64,000 nt of DNA from positions 62,001 through 126,000 of the forward strand of contig PERU01000005.1 of assembly GCA_002928965.1 (NCBI GenBank), written 5' to 3'. Below, piece after piece: positions 53,721 to 62,271 of the stretch. Below the pieces are notes generated by a model. That model had not been told where the DNA came from. It did no database searches and worked only from the letters and a program-made list of their open reading frames with translations. The stretch is from Methylomonas sp. Its GTDB lineage: Bacteria > Pseudomonadota > Gammaproteobacteria > Methylococcales > Methylomonadaceae. The translations under genes and the position numbers were made by a program. Each line of letters starts with the position of its first letter. The stretch's first letter is position 1.

Positions 53721-54548
53721 TTAGATTAATGTCGGTTTCTGTGCGCATTGGCAATCAATACTGATTTTCTGAGGCGTTTCATCCAGCTTTAATGCAGTTA
53801 ATTGACCGCCCCACAGGCAACCGGTATCAATGGAGTACACGTTATAACCTTGATAAAAACCCAAGGTTGACCAGTGACCAAATATGATGCGCATGTCCAG
53901 ACTTTTTCGGCCTGGAACAGCATACCAAGGCATCAAATTCGCTGCTTGGCTACCGGGTGCCCCCTTGTATTGAAAATCAAGTTCGCCTTCCGGCGTGCAA
54001 TAGCGTAAGCGTGTGAAGCAATTGACTGCAAAGCGCAGTTTTTCGGTCTTAGGAAAATCATCCTGCCAGACTGTGGGTTTGTTGCCGTACATCGAGCGGA
54101 AAAATTTATGATAATCGTCGCCGCCAATAACTTGTTCCACTTCTCTGGCTACAAGCTTGGTTTGTTCAAAGTTCCATTGTGGCGGTAATCCTGCATGCAG
54201 CATGCAAAACTGCTCGTTGAAAAAAAACAGTCTTTGTTGGCGCAACCAAGTTATTAATTCGTCACAATCTGAGGCACGTAATATGGGTCCCAGCGTGTCT
54301 TTTTTTCCGGTTTTACTAAACGATGCCACGGTAGCAATCAGGTGCAGATCATGATTTCCCAATACGCTGATTGCAGCATCGCCCAAACCCTTGATGAAAC
54401 GTAATGTTTCCAGAGAATGAGGGCCGCGATTGACTAGGTCACCAGTCAACCATAATTGATCTTCGGCTGGATCGAATTGGATAACATCCAACAGACGCCG
54501 GAATTCGTTATAACAACCCTGAATATCGCCAATTGCATAAATGGCCAT
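53721..54548 (-). CDS. apaH: Symmetrical Ap4A hydrolase
   Basis: This 275-residue metallophosphatase degrades diadenosine tetraphosphate. Motifs YAIGDIQGCYNEF, LWLTGDLVNRGPHS, SVLGNHDLHL, CMLHAGLPPQW and IIFGHWSTLG bind the two metals. It is the second gene of an apaG-apaH pair, and its first codon overlaps the apaG stop by one base. Confidence 0.96.
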   Translation of the reverse strand: MAIYAIGDIQGCYNEFRRLLDVIQFDPAEDQLWLTGDLVNRGPHSLETLRFIKGLGDAAISVLGNHDLHLIATVASFSKTGKKDTLGPILRASDCDELITWLRQQRLFFFNEQFCMLHAGLPPQWNFEQTKLVAREVEQVIGGDDYHKFFRSMYGNKPTVWQDDFPKTEKLRFAVNCFTRLRYCTPEGELDFQYKGAPGSQAANLMPWYAVPGRKSLDMRIIFGHWSTLGFYQGYNVYSIDTGCLWGGQLTALKLDETPQKISIDCQCAQKPTLI

Positions 54549-54925
54549 TAATGCAGTGTTCTCGGAATCGACAGGGTAAACTTGGGAATGGAGGCGCTGA
54601 AACTCTCCCCCGCGTCGGATACCATTCTGTATTTGCCCTGCATCACACCTACTGGCGTTTCAATCATTGCCGCACTGGTATAACGAAAAGAATCGCCAGG
54701 ATTTAAATGCGGGTTTTCACCAACCACACCTTCGCCATTCACTTCTTGAACTTTGCCATTTGCGTCGGTGATCAGCCAATGTCGGGTTAACAGCCGCGCA
54801 GGCACCGAGCCGACATTGGTAATCGTAATGGTATAAGCAAACACAAAACGATTCTGCTCCGGCGACGATTGAGCCTCGATATACTGCGGTTTCGCATCAA
54901 CTAAAACTTTGTTTTTTTCGCTCAT
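54548..54925 (-). CDS. apaG: ApaG (DUF525)
   Basis: This 125-residue ApaG has an immunoglobulin-like fold of about 120 residues. NRFVFAYTITITNVGSVPAR, LLTRHWLITDANGKVQEVNG and GVVGENPHLNPGDSFRYTSA are diagnostic, and TPVGVMQGKYRMV completes the sheet. Its biochemical role is not settled. Coupling to apaH is conserved across gammaproteobacteria. Confidence 0.95.
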   Translation of the reverse strand: MSEKNKVLVDAKPQYIEAQSSPEQNRFVFAYTITITNVGSVPARLLTRHWLITDANGKVQEVNGEGVVGENPHLNPGDSFRYTSAAMIETPVGVMQGKYRMVSDAGESFSASIPKFTLSIPRTLH

Positions 54926-54992
54926 TGATAGATTATGTCATTCTGTATGCAAGCTATTTCAACCTAACTGATACGCAAACGCAAGTTACCTC

Positions 54993-55544
54993 ATGAAGAT
55001 AAGCAGACTGCTATTTGCCTTATTGATGACACTCTCTTTACGATTACAGGCTGAAGACGGCAAGGATTTATTTGCGGCCGCTGCCACAGGCAAAGTAGAG
55101 CGGGTTCAGGCCTTGTTGACACAAGGTATAGACGTGAATAGTAAAATTGAGCAGGATAGAACCGCGCTGATGGCTGCCAGCTTTAACGGCAATGTGCGAA
55201 TCGTCAGGATTTTGCTTGGCTATGGCGCTGATGTTAACACTGCAGATAAATTCGGCGCGACAGCCTTATCGGATGCAGTATTGTTTGGCAGTCCTGACAT
55301 CATAAAATTACTGATTGTTGCCGGTGCGAATGTGAATGCAGTCGATAGCCAAAAAGCCACTATTCTCGATAAAGCCAAAAAAAATGGCCGCGAACCTATC
55401 GTAAAATTATTGGAAGAAGCCGGTGCAAAAGCCGGTGAAACCCCGGCGGAAACAGAGCAAAAATCCGAACCGACAGCAGAGGCAGAGCCTAAAGCTGATG
55501 CGCAGCCTGCCGAAGAAGCCAAACCCGAAGAACCTAAAAAATGA
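54993..55544 (+). CDS. Exported ankyrin-repeat protein
   Basis: This 183-residue protein has a signal peptide (MKISRLLFALLMTLSLRLQA). Three to four ankyrin repeats follow (25-140; VNSKIEQDRTALMAASFNGN, DVNTADKFGATALSDAVLFG). The tail is strongly acidic and rich in Pro, Ala, Glu and Lys (145-183), probably disordered. Such exported ankyrin proteins mediate protein contacts; the partner is unknown. The stop overlaps mpl by 4 bp. Confidence 0.88.
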   Translation: MKISRLLFALLMTLSLRLQAEDGKDLFAAAATGKVERVQALLTQGIDVNSKIEQDRTALMAASFNGNVRIVRILLGYGADVNTADKFGATALSDAVLFGSPDIIKLLIVAGANVNAVDSQKATILDKAKKNGREPIVKLLEEAGAKAGETPAETEQKSEPTAEAEPKADAQPAEEAKPEEPKK

Positions 55545-56911
55545 CATCACAGCAAAAATCTTTACACATTCATATTCTCGGCATATGCGGTACGTTCATG
55601 GGAGGATTGGCCTTAATTGCCCGCGAATTAGGGTATAGCGTCAGTGGCTCGGATCAAAACGTTTATCCGCCAATGAGTACTCAATTGGAAGAACAAGGCA
55701 TTCGGTTGATGAACGGCTATAAGGCTGAAAATCTGGACTGTAAGCCCGATTTGGTGGTGATTGGCAATGCCATGTCGCGCGGTAACCCGGAAGTGGAAGC
55801 GGTATTGAATCGAGGATTGCGTTATACCTCTGGTCCACAATGGCTAGCCGAGCACGTGTTGCAAGATCGCTGGGTACTGGCTGTAGCCGGCACGCATGGT
55901 AAAACCACTACCACCAGCATGCTGAGCTGGATATTGGAATTTAATGGTTTCAAACCCGGTTTTCTAATTGGGGGGATTCCGCTTAATTTTGGGATTTCCG
56001 CACGGTTGGGCGAGTCGGATTTTTTTGTTATTGAAGCTGACGAGTACGACTGCGCGTTTTTCGATAAACGCTCTAAATTCGTGCATTACCGTCCTCGCAC
56101 GACGGTTTTAAATAATCTGGAATATGATCATGCCGATATTTTCGAAAATCTGGACGCCATCAAAAAACAGTTTCATCATTTGGTCCGCACGGTGCCCAGC
56201 GAAGGTTTGTTGATTACGCCAAGCTGTGAAAAACATATTAATGACGTGCTGGAAATGGGCCGTTGGACCCCAGTTGTCAGAACAGCCATCGATAGTGAAG
56301 CTGATTGGCAGGCCTGTTTATTAAAATCTGACGGCAGCCGTTTTGACGTTAAATTTTCTGGTCAATCACAGGGGTGTGTCGACTGGAATCTGACGGGTGC
56401 GCATAATGTTTACAACGCACTTTCAGCGATTGCCGCAGCCAGACATATTGGTATTGATGCCGAAAATGCTATTGCTGCACTGCAACAGTTTCAAAATGTT
56501 AAACGCCGTATGGAGGTCATCGTTAAAAAGGACGGTATAACCGTGTATGACGATTTTGCTCATCACCCCACGGCTATAAAAACCACGCTGGATGGTTTAC
56601 GCAAACAGGTGGGCGATGCAAAAATTCTGGCTATCGTCGAACCTCGCTCCAATACCATGCGCCTGGGTATTCACACACAATCGCTGGCTGAATCGCTGGC
56701 GACAGCCGACATCGCCATTATTTATCAACCTGAAAATTTGGGCTGGGACTTAAGTCAGCTGCTGCAATACGCTAAAAATATTCAAATCTGTAGTGATTTG
56801 GAAGCCATTATTGACAACATCAAGGCGGAATCCACCAATGATTGCCATGTATTGTTGATGAGCAATGGTAGTTTTGGCGGAATTTATAAGCGTTTACGTG
56901 ATGAGCTGTAG
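55541..56911 (+). CDS. mpl: UDP-N-acetylmuramate:L-Ala-gamma-D-Glu-mDAP ligase
   Basis: This 456-residue Mur-ligase-family enzyme recycles murein tripeptide onto UDP-MurNAc. An N-terminal Rossmann part (ICGTFMGGLALIARELGYSVSG) precedes the ATP site VAGTHGKTTTTSMLSW (115-130), then EADEYDCAFFDKRSKF and the C-terminal VYDDFAHHPTAIKTTLDGLR. The order HxGT-EADEYD-FAHHPT is that of Mpl rather than MurC. The gene is coupled to the ankyrin gene upstream. Confidence 0.95.
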   Translation: MTSQQKSLHIHILGICGTFMGGLALIARELGYSVSGSDQNVYPPMSTQLEEQGIRLMNGYKAENLDCKPDLVVIGNAMSRGNPEVEAVLNRGLRYTSGPQWLAEHVLQDRWVLAVAGTHGKTTTTSMLSWILEFNGFKPGFLIGGIPLNFGISARLGESDFFVIEADEYDCAFFDKRSKFVHYRPRTTVLNNLEYDHADIFENLDAIKKQFHHLVRTVPSEGLLITPSCEKHINDVLEMGRWTPVVRTAIDSEADWQACLLKSDGSRFDVKFSGQSQGCVDWNLTGAHNVYNALSAIAAARHIGIDAENAIAALQQFQNVKRRMEVIVKKDGITVYDDFAHHPTAIKTTLDGLRKQVGDAKILAIVEPRSNTMRLGIHTQSLAESLATADIAIIYQPENLGWDLSQLLQYAKNIQICSDLEAIIDNIKAESTNDCHVLLMSNGSFGGIYKRLRDEL

Positions 56912-56933
56912 TTTTTGGTGATACAAAACATAA

Positions 56934-56962
56934 GCCAAAAAAAAGCAGCCATTGGGCTGCTT
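56934..56962 (-). terminator. Terminator for the minus strand
   Basis: AAGCAGCC (56944-56951 region) pairs with GGGCTGCTT around CATT, with eight A residues on its left (a U-tract for minus-strand transcripts). It can end the EexN-like gene's transcript and may also fold for mpl. Confidence 0.7.
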
Positions 56963-57039
56963 AAAGAAGAAGGGTAAAGCCACTCAGTTGCGCATAACAA
57001 TATTGAGTTGCGTAAATTCTAGGCATAGATTGAAAAGTT

Positions 57040-57082
57040 GAAAATGTGACCGATTGTCACACGCGACAAACTGTCGCAGTTT
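57040..57082. repeat. Direct repeat with palindrome, copy 1
   Basis: The 42-bp stretch containing GAAAATGTGACCGATTG and GCGACAAACTGTCGC (57063-57077) matches copy 2 at 57556-57597. The two bracket the EexN-like gene. Confidence 0.75.
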
Positions 57083-57220
57083 CTTGCTGCGGGTTTAATC
57101 TGCTCAGATATGACTCGCAAGCAGTACGCAGGTGTATATTTTTTGAACATTACTAACATAAAAAGAGAGTGGTCAGACTCGGGCTGCCCACTCAACAGTA
57201 ACGCAGAGGGTTGGATCGAC

Positions 57221-57469
57221 TTAATTGCCGCCTTTGAAACTGATTTGCAAAGCATGCAGGGCATTTTCACAATCTTCTGAGGCTTTTATGGCTGGGTCAT
57301 CGAAACATTGTTGATTTTTAGATTTTGCGTCTTTGACATTTGCAACATACCAGGCAACCGATTTAGCGGGTTCTGCTTGAGGTGTGCTTTCTTCGGCGCT
57401 AATGACTTTAAAGGCGCTCAATAACAATGCGAATGAAGTGATGATTAAAATAGTGGTGTGTTTGTCCAT
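57221..57469 (-). CDS. EexN-like small exported protein, 82 aa
   Basis: This 82-residue protein has an N-terminal signal (MDKHTTILIITSFALLLSAF, ending near SAE). The mature segment KSVAWYVANVKDAKSKNQQCF, then EDCENAL, with two Cys, is like EexN-family entry-exclusion-type proteins but has no lipobox. A ribosome site GGGAGA lies 8 bp before the ATG at 57469. It is the sole gene between two copies of a palindromic direct repeat. The EexN relation is a weak resemblance only. Confidence 0.6.
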   Translation of the reverse strand: MDKHTTILIITSFALLLSAFKVISAEESTPQAEPAKSVAWYVANVKDAKSKNQQCFDDPAIKASEDCENALHALQISFKGGN

Positions 57470-57555
57470 GTTTATCTCCCTATAACTGTGCAGGTAAAAG
57501 CTCACAAACTTCAGGCTTGCGAGTGGCACAAAGTCTAATCAATTAGCTGTCAATA

Positions 57556-57597
57556 GAAAATGTGGCCGATTGACGCGCGACAAATTGTCGCCAGTTT
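57556..57597. promoter_or_regulatory. Direct repeat with perfect palindrome, copy 2 (promoter side)
   Basis: GCGACAAATTGTCGC (57577-57591) is a perfect palindrome around A. With flanking GAAAATGTGGCCGATTG it repeats copy 1 at 57040-57082. It lies about 90 bp upstream of the EexN-like start and about 100 bp upstream of the + strand DUF2959 gene, so it can be an operator for either. Confidence 0.6.
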
Positions 57598-57697
57598 ATC
57601 TGTTAGGGTTTTTCTATGTGCAAGCCTTTTTTGTGCATAAATTAGCAAGCGAAAACTATTTCTCTATAATGAACGCATTCGTTCAAAGGAGATTTTT

Positions 57698-58345
57698 ATG
57701 GGTTTTTATCGACGTTTAACCCTGGTGGTATTTGCGGTTATTGTGACCGGTTGCTCAAGTCTTTATTACAGTGGGCTGGAAAAAATCGGTATTCCGAAGC
57801 GCGATGTGATGGTGCATCGGGTTGAAAAAGCGCGTGATACGCAACAAGAAACCAAACAGCAATTCAAGTCAGCGTTGGAACAATTTACGGCGGTAGCCAA
57901 TTTCAAGGGTGGCAACCTTGAGAGTACCTATAACCGTTTGAATACCGAGTACGAAGCCAGCGTCCAAAAAGCCGATGAGGTTAAAAAGCGAATCGGCGAT
58001 ATTGAAAATGTCTCAGAAGCCTTGTTTAGCGAATGGGAAACCGAGCTGACCCAATACAGCAATGCGGCTATGAGACAGAGCAGCCAGCAAAAATTAACAG
58101 CCACCCGGGGGCATTACAAGCAGCTACTGACGGCCATGCATCAGGCAGAAGCCAAAATTGAACCGGTGTTGGCAGTATTTCGGGATCAGGTGTTATTTTT
58201 AAAACATAATCTAAACGCACAGGCCATAGCGTCCTTGAAAGGACAATTAGGCAGCGTACAAACCGATGTATCGTCGTTGGTCGCGGCAATGGAAAAATCC
58301 ATTAACGAAGCAGACAGTTTTATCAAAACCATGGAAAAGCCATAG
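57698..58345 (+). CDS. DUF2959-family lipoprotein
   Basis: This 215-residue protein has a lipoprotein signal (VIVTGCSS, lipidation at C19). A helical mature part follows with YYSGLEKIGIPKRDVMVHRVEK, the DUF2959 hallmark, and long coiled-coil segments to the C-terminus. The function is unknown; the conserved KRDVMVHRV near the membrane is typical. AAAGGAG (57684-57690) is the ribosome site. Confidence 0.87.
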   Translation: MGFYRRLTLVVFAVIVTGCSSLYYSGLEKIGIPKRDVMVHRVEKARDTQQETKQQFKSALEQFTAVANFKGGNLESTYNRLNTEYEASVQKADEVKKRIGDIENVSEALFSEWETELTQYSNAAMRQSSQQKLTATRGHYKQLLTAMHQAEAKIEPVLAVFRDQVLFLKHNLNAQAIASLKGQLGSVQTDVSSLVAAMEKSINEADSFIKTMEKP

Positions 58346-58412
58346 ATTCAGCATTCTGCAACAGAGTTTGTGATAATAGGCGCTACATACTGCCTTTCTT
58401 AGTTTCCAGCTG

Positions 58413-58760
58413 ATGCAACGAATTTATTATTACTATGCCGCGCTGTGCGGTTTTTTTGGCTTATTTTTTCTGATGATGGCTTGGCACACTGTGTTGGCTC
58501 CCTCTAACAAACTGCCGACGGCATTATTGTTGATCATGAGTGTTGGCCCTTTGTTATTGCCCTTTAAAGGTTTTTTGAATAAAAATTTAAAAAGCTGCAC
58601 CTGGATGAGTTATTTGAGCCTGGCTTACTTTGTCCATGGTGTGATTGAAGCTTACGTTGACCAACACTTACGGACTTTTGCGTTATTGGAGGTGTTGTTT
58701 AGTTTGTTGCTGTGCTTTGGTGCCGGTTTTTATGTTTACAAAGCCGAAAAGGTCAAATAA
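58413..58760 (+). CDS. DUF2069-family membrane protein
   Basis: This 115-residue protein has four transmembrane helices (residues 5-28, 35-55, 60-82 and 88-108). LLPFKGFLNKNLKSCTWMSY and FVHGVIEAYVD match DUF2069, an uncharacterised gammaproteobacterial membrane family commonly encoded beside hda, as here (6 bp away). Confidence 0.85.
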   Translation: MQRIYYYYAALCGFFGLFFLMMAWHTVLAPSNKLPTALLLIMSVGPLLLPFKGFLNKNLKSCTWMSYLSLAYFVHGVIEAYVDQHLRTFALLEVLFSLLLCFGAGFYVYKAEKVK

Positions 58761-58766
58761 TCTGCC

Positions 58767-59459
58767 ATGCAGGTGCCCTTACAGTTTGAGTTTCAGAGTA
58801 ATCTGACCTTCTCCAGTTTTTTTGCCGGCCATAATGCCGAGATTCTTGCCCAATTACAGGCGCTAGCCGGCGATGGTAATGAGCAACAGATCTTCATTTG
58901 GGGTGAACAAGGCAGCGGTAAAACCCATTTGTTGCAAGCTTGTTGTCAGCAAGCCAAGCAGTCGGGCAAAGACCCGTTCTTTTTGCAGTTCAGCACTGAT
59001 AACCTGCCTTCTCCAAAGTTGTTGGATGGTTTGGAAGACATGGATCTGGTCTGTTTTGACGGCATGCATTGCATTGCTGGTCATACTGAATGGGAAACTG
59101 CGCTGTTTGCTTTTTACAATAGTCACCGCCAAAACAATCATAAATTATTATTGTCCGCTGATTGCCCGCCGAAATACTTGGGTTTTGACTTACCTGATTT
59201 GAAAACCCGCATGAGTTGGGGGCTGACATTGAAAATCCAGTCCTTACGGGATGATCAAATCATTGATGCCCTCACCTTCAAAGCCCATTTCCTGGGTTTT
59301 GACATCCCCGCTAACGTTGGACGGTTTTTGCTCAATCATTATGTTCACGATTTACCCGCATTATGGTTGCTGCTGGAAAAAATAGACCGCGCCACGCTGG
59401 CAGCTCAACGCAAATTGACCATCCCGTTTTTGAAGCAGATTTTGGCTGAGCAGGTATGA
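58767..59459 (+). CDS. hda: DnaA regulatory inactivator Hda
   Basis: This 230-residue AAA+ protein stimulates DnaA-ATP hydrolysis with the beta clamp after replication starts. The N-terminal VPLQFEFQSNLTFSSFF includes the clamp-binding QFxF-like element near the start. Walker A is GEQGSGKTHLL (46-56), Walker B-like LVCFDGMH (94-101), and arginine-finger and sensor regions follow. It overlaps panE by 4 bp. Confidence 0.93.
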   Translation: MQVPLQFEFQSNLTFSSFFAGHNAEILAQLQALAGDGNEQQIFIWGEQGSGKTHLLQACCQQAKQSGKDPFFLQFSTDNLPSPKLLDGLEDMDLVCFDGMHCIAGHTEWETALFAFYNSHRQNNHKLLLSADCPPKYLGFDLPDLKTRMSWGLTLKIQSLRDDQIIDALTFKAHFLGFDIPANVGRFLLNHYVHDLPALWLLLEKIDRATLAAQRKLTIPFLKQILAEQV

Positions 59460-60397
59460 ACGACAAGATTTTGATTGTCGGTGCCGGTGCAATTGGCGGA
59501 TTTTATGGCGGTTTGCTGGCTAAAGCCGGAGCTGACGTGTCTGTGGTTTGTCGGTCCGACTACGACATTGTTAAACGGCAGGGTTTCCTCATCGATAGCT
59601 ATAGTTTGGGCAGATGGCATTTCCAGCCTAGACAGGTTTTGCGAGATGCCTCTGAATATCAGGATGAAGCCGATTACTTGATTCTGTGCAGTAAAGTGAC
59701 AAGCGATGTGGATCGGGTGGCTATGGTCCGTGCTGGCCTCAGCCAGCATTCGACGATTGTGTTTATCCAAAACGGTGTGGAAATTGAAACCGAATTGCAG
59801 CAAGCTTTTCCAGAACATGAATTAATCAGCGGCTTGGCTTTTGTATGCTGTAACCGCTTACAAGCAGGAGCAATTCATCACTTGGCTTACGGCAAACTCA
59901 CTTTGGGTAATTTGCCCAAGGGGGTATCGGCGAAAACCCGACAGTTACAAGCACTGTTTCTGGCTGCAGGGATTGAATGTCTGCTCAGTGAGGACATCGT
60001 CACAAGTCGCTGGCAAAAATGTGTTTGGAACGCCCCCTTTAATCCGCTATCGGTCTTGTCTGGCGGATTACCTACCTTGGCTATTTTGCAGAACCAGGAG
60101 CATCTAGTTCGTCGCATAATGCAGGAAGTATGCGACATCGCAGCAGGTTGTGGGCATCCATTACCTGAAAGCATCATCGAAAACAACATCCAAAGCACGT
60201 ATGCCATGCCGCCCTATAAAACCAGCATGTTGCTGGACTTTGAGCGCCAGCATAGTATGGAAATCGAAGCGATTTTAGGCAACGCTCTGCGGGCTGCGCA
60301 ACGTCAGGGAGTTGCCACTCCCACGCTCGAAGCTATGTATGCACTGATGAAGTTAAGAGAGCTACAAATACAGCTGAATAGGCAGGAGAAATGTTAA
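59456..60397 (+). CDS. 2-dehydropantoate 2-reductase family
   Basis: This 313-residue NADP-dependent reductase has ILIVGAGAIGGFYGGLLAKAG, then LILCSKVTSDVD, NGVEIETEL and a catalytic-helix region RWQKCVWNAPFNPLSVLSG. C-terminal PPYKTSMLLDFERQHSMEIEAI completes the PanE fold. It produces pantoate for coenzyme A, or acts on a related 2-oxo acid; several paralogues exist in many genomes, so panE itself is not certain. Confidence 0.87.
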   Translation: MNDKILIVGAGAIGGFYGGLLAKAGADVSVVCRSDYDIVKRQGFLIDSYSLGRWHFQPRQVLRDASEYQDEADYLILCSKVTSDVDRVAMVRAGLSQHSTIVFIQNGVEIETELQQAFPEHELISGLAFVCCNRLQAGAIHHLAYGKLTLGNLPKGVSAKTRQLQALFLAAGIECLLSEDIVTSRWQKCVWNAPFNPLSVLSGGLPTLAILQNQEHLVRRIMQEVCDIAAGCGHPLPESIIENNIQSTYAMPPYKTSMLLDFERQHSMEIEAILGNALRAAQRQGVATPTLEAMYALMKLRELQIQLNRQEKC

Positions 60398-60398
60398 T

Positions 60399-60562
60399 CT
60401 AGGAGCCTGTCCGAGAATAGGAATCGTCGCGAGGGAAAGCTATTTTGAGTCAGATTTTTTGATCATTTGAGGCGAATAGTGGTGCTATTTAACGACAATG
60501 AGCGGGAAATATGGCCAAAAGGGCTTTTCAGTAGCAGGTTCTCTATTCTTGGACAGGCTCCA
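60399..60562. repeat. MITE-like inverted-repeat element, copy 2 (reverse orientation)
   Basis: Reverse-complement copy of 3254-3419 with about 95% identity. The left end is GGAGCCTGTCCGAGAATAG and the right end CTATTCTTGGACAGGCTCC. The left flank is CTAG and the right flank CAAG, a possible decayed duplication. It begins right after the panE-like stop codon. Confidence 0.85.
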
Positions 60563-61233
60563 AGGAGCCTAACTTTAGACATTCGTCCCTCAATCCCGCC
60601 AGAGCATATATTCGTTTCGGGTGCCCGTCGTGTTCTTTTCCCTTAGGCGTGGCTGTCATCGCTTTCTTGCTCAGGTTGAAGTACTGCAACCTTACGGGGT
60701 AAAAAGTTTACCCAAACCTCCTTGAGTCTTCAGGTCTGATCCATGCTATGCCATTAAATTCTAGGATAGTAGATCTATAGCTGATTCAACACCGTGCTGA
60801 TGTTAAATTCTGCTTTTACAGAATTTAAATTGACTAAGCATCAATCATCTTCTATGGCTCTGGTATCCCCGATCAAGTATTGATCATGTTGACCGCTGAG
60901 AAATCAAAAGGCTGATTACCAATTAATTTCAAGAAGACAAATCTTCGGGAAACATTTTCGACAAACCTTCACATTTTGCACAAATACACACATCGACTTA
61001 AGTCGTTGGCTCTAGTGTTTAGCTTTGAGATTACGAACAATATCTAGCGATTGGCTTTTAAACCCTTGCTTGCGTTGCCGTATTTACGTCAGCAATTGTG
61101 TCGAATTTGTTTGAGTCAGTACGTATCACACTGATTTTAAGGATCAGTGAGGATTTCGTGATGTTTCCGATTGCACAATGGCAACGCCATTTGGCACTCA
61201 CATTTTGGAAAATCACTATTTAGGAGATTACTC
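60563..61233. other. Gene-free region with several small hairpins
   Basis: This 671-bp stretch before the PEP-CTERM gene contains GGTTG/CAACC (60674-60691), GGGTAAA/TTTACCC (60697-60713), a 10-bp perfect stem TTAAATTCTG/CAGAATTTAA (60803-60828), and the palindrome CGACTTAAGTCG near 60992-61003. A 38-codon frame on the minus strand (60659-60543) runs into the MITE and is not supported as a gene. The part near 61100-61233 should hold the PEP-CTERM promoter; TAGGAGA at 61221-61227 is its ribosome site. Confidence 0.55.
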
Positions 61234-62067
61234 ATGTCACTCGTTAAAAACACTTGCCGGCTTTCGGCACTGATATTATCTGGATTGTTATTGCCTTTAT
61301 CGTCCGTTCAGGCGTCGTCAGTGCCGAATGTTTCGGTCAGCATATCAAATCTATCCCCCGCCAATGGATTGTCATTTACGCCGGTCTTTCTTGCTTTTCA
61401 TGACGGTTCGTTTGACCCATTTGATGTTGGCACAAAAGCCTCAAGCGCCATTCAGGTCATTGCTGAAAGAGGTATGTCTGCGGAATTAAGCAATTACTTC
61501 AGCAGTAATCATCCTGACGGCCTCAGTCATGTACTAACTGCTACCAGCAATGGTTTCGGACCCGGTGTGTTCTTACCCGGTGCCTACGGTACTGTGGAAT
61601 TTGCTTTGGATCCTATAAAACATCGTTATTTGAGCTATTTTTCCATGTTGCTTCCTTCTAACGACCGTTTTTTAGGTAACGATAATCCAAGGGAAATCAC
61701 TTTGTTCGATAGCAACGGTCAGTTCGTCGGTGGTAGTTTTCAGGATAATGCAAACACTATTTGGGATTCAGGCACAGAGCAGGATGGGCGATTTGGTGCA
61801 GCATTTGTGGCAGGCTCAAGTTCTGCAGGCCACGTGGGGGAAGACGGTGTCATTCAATCCAATTTCGATTTTTCGGTTTACAACGGCTTTACCACACCGG
61901 CAGGGTTTGATTTTAATAATCTGCCGGGAGCAACTACCCCACTATTAAGAATAGATGTTGCTCCGGCTCCGGTTCCATTACCTGCTGCAGTCTGGTTGTT
62001 CGGTAGTGCGTTGCCGTTGTTCGGCTGGATGCGGCGCCGTTCGCTGGCATCGAACCTATCGGCTTGA
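61234..62067 (+). CDS. PEP-CTERM (VPLPA-type) exported protein
   Basis: This 277-residue protein has a signal peptide (LSALILSGLLLPLSSVQASS region). A beta-rich passenger of the spondin-like type follows (VSVSISNLSPANGLSFTPVF, FAFHDGSFDPFDVG). A C-terminal VPLPAAVWLFGSALPLFGWM segment and RRR tail form an exosortase sorting signal. The ATG at 61234 follows TAGGAGA. Spondin_N-like PEP-CTERM proteins are surface or matrix proteins. Confidence 0.85.
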   Translation: MSLVKNTCRLSALILSGLLLPLSSVQASSVPNVSVSISNLSPANGLSFTPVFLAFHDGSFDPFDVGTKASSAIQVIAERGMSAELSNYFSSNHPDGLSHVLTATSNGFGPGVFLPGAYGTVEFALDPIKHRYLSYFSMLLPSNDRFLGNDNPREITLFDSNGQFVGGSFQDNANTIWDSGTEQDGRFGAAFVAGSSSAGHVGEDGVIQSNFDFSVYNGFTTPAGFDFNNLPGATTPLLRIDVAPAPVPLPAAVWLFGSALPLFGWMRRRSLASNLSA

Positions 62068-62242
62068 GTTTGACCGGTTAGCAGGTATTCTCCAAACAGT
62101 CGGCAATCGTTTAGAAATTATCTAACTATGACCGGCGTAACCCGTTGTTCTTTGAATTTTCTGACCAACGTTTACAAGCATTTGCGGTAGAACGATGACA
62201 TCCCCCTGTCTGCTTTCCTCCGCTTTGCTATTGCTTAATTTT

Positions 62243-62268
62243 GGAGTGCAAATCTACATTTGCACTCC
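62243..62268 (-). terminator. Terminator hairpin for the minus strand
   Basis: GGAGTGCAAAT (62243-62253) pairs perfectly with ATTTGCACTCC (62258-62268) around CTAC. On the minus strand it is followed by AAAATTAAG, so the U-tract is weak. It lies 4 bp after the cupredoxin-like stop codon. Confidence 0.7.
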
Positions 62269-62271
62269 AGG

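Noticed and set aside
57019-57270. 83-codon minus-strand frame overlapping the EexN-like gene end
   Set aside because: No ribosome site or motif; crosses the palindromic repeat and the terminator side.
60543-60659. 38-codon minus-strand frame running into the MITE
   Set aside because: No family resemblance, weak start context, and its stop lies within the repeat.
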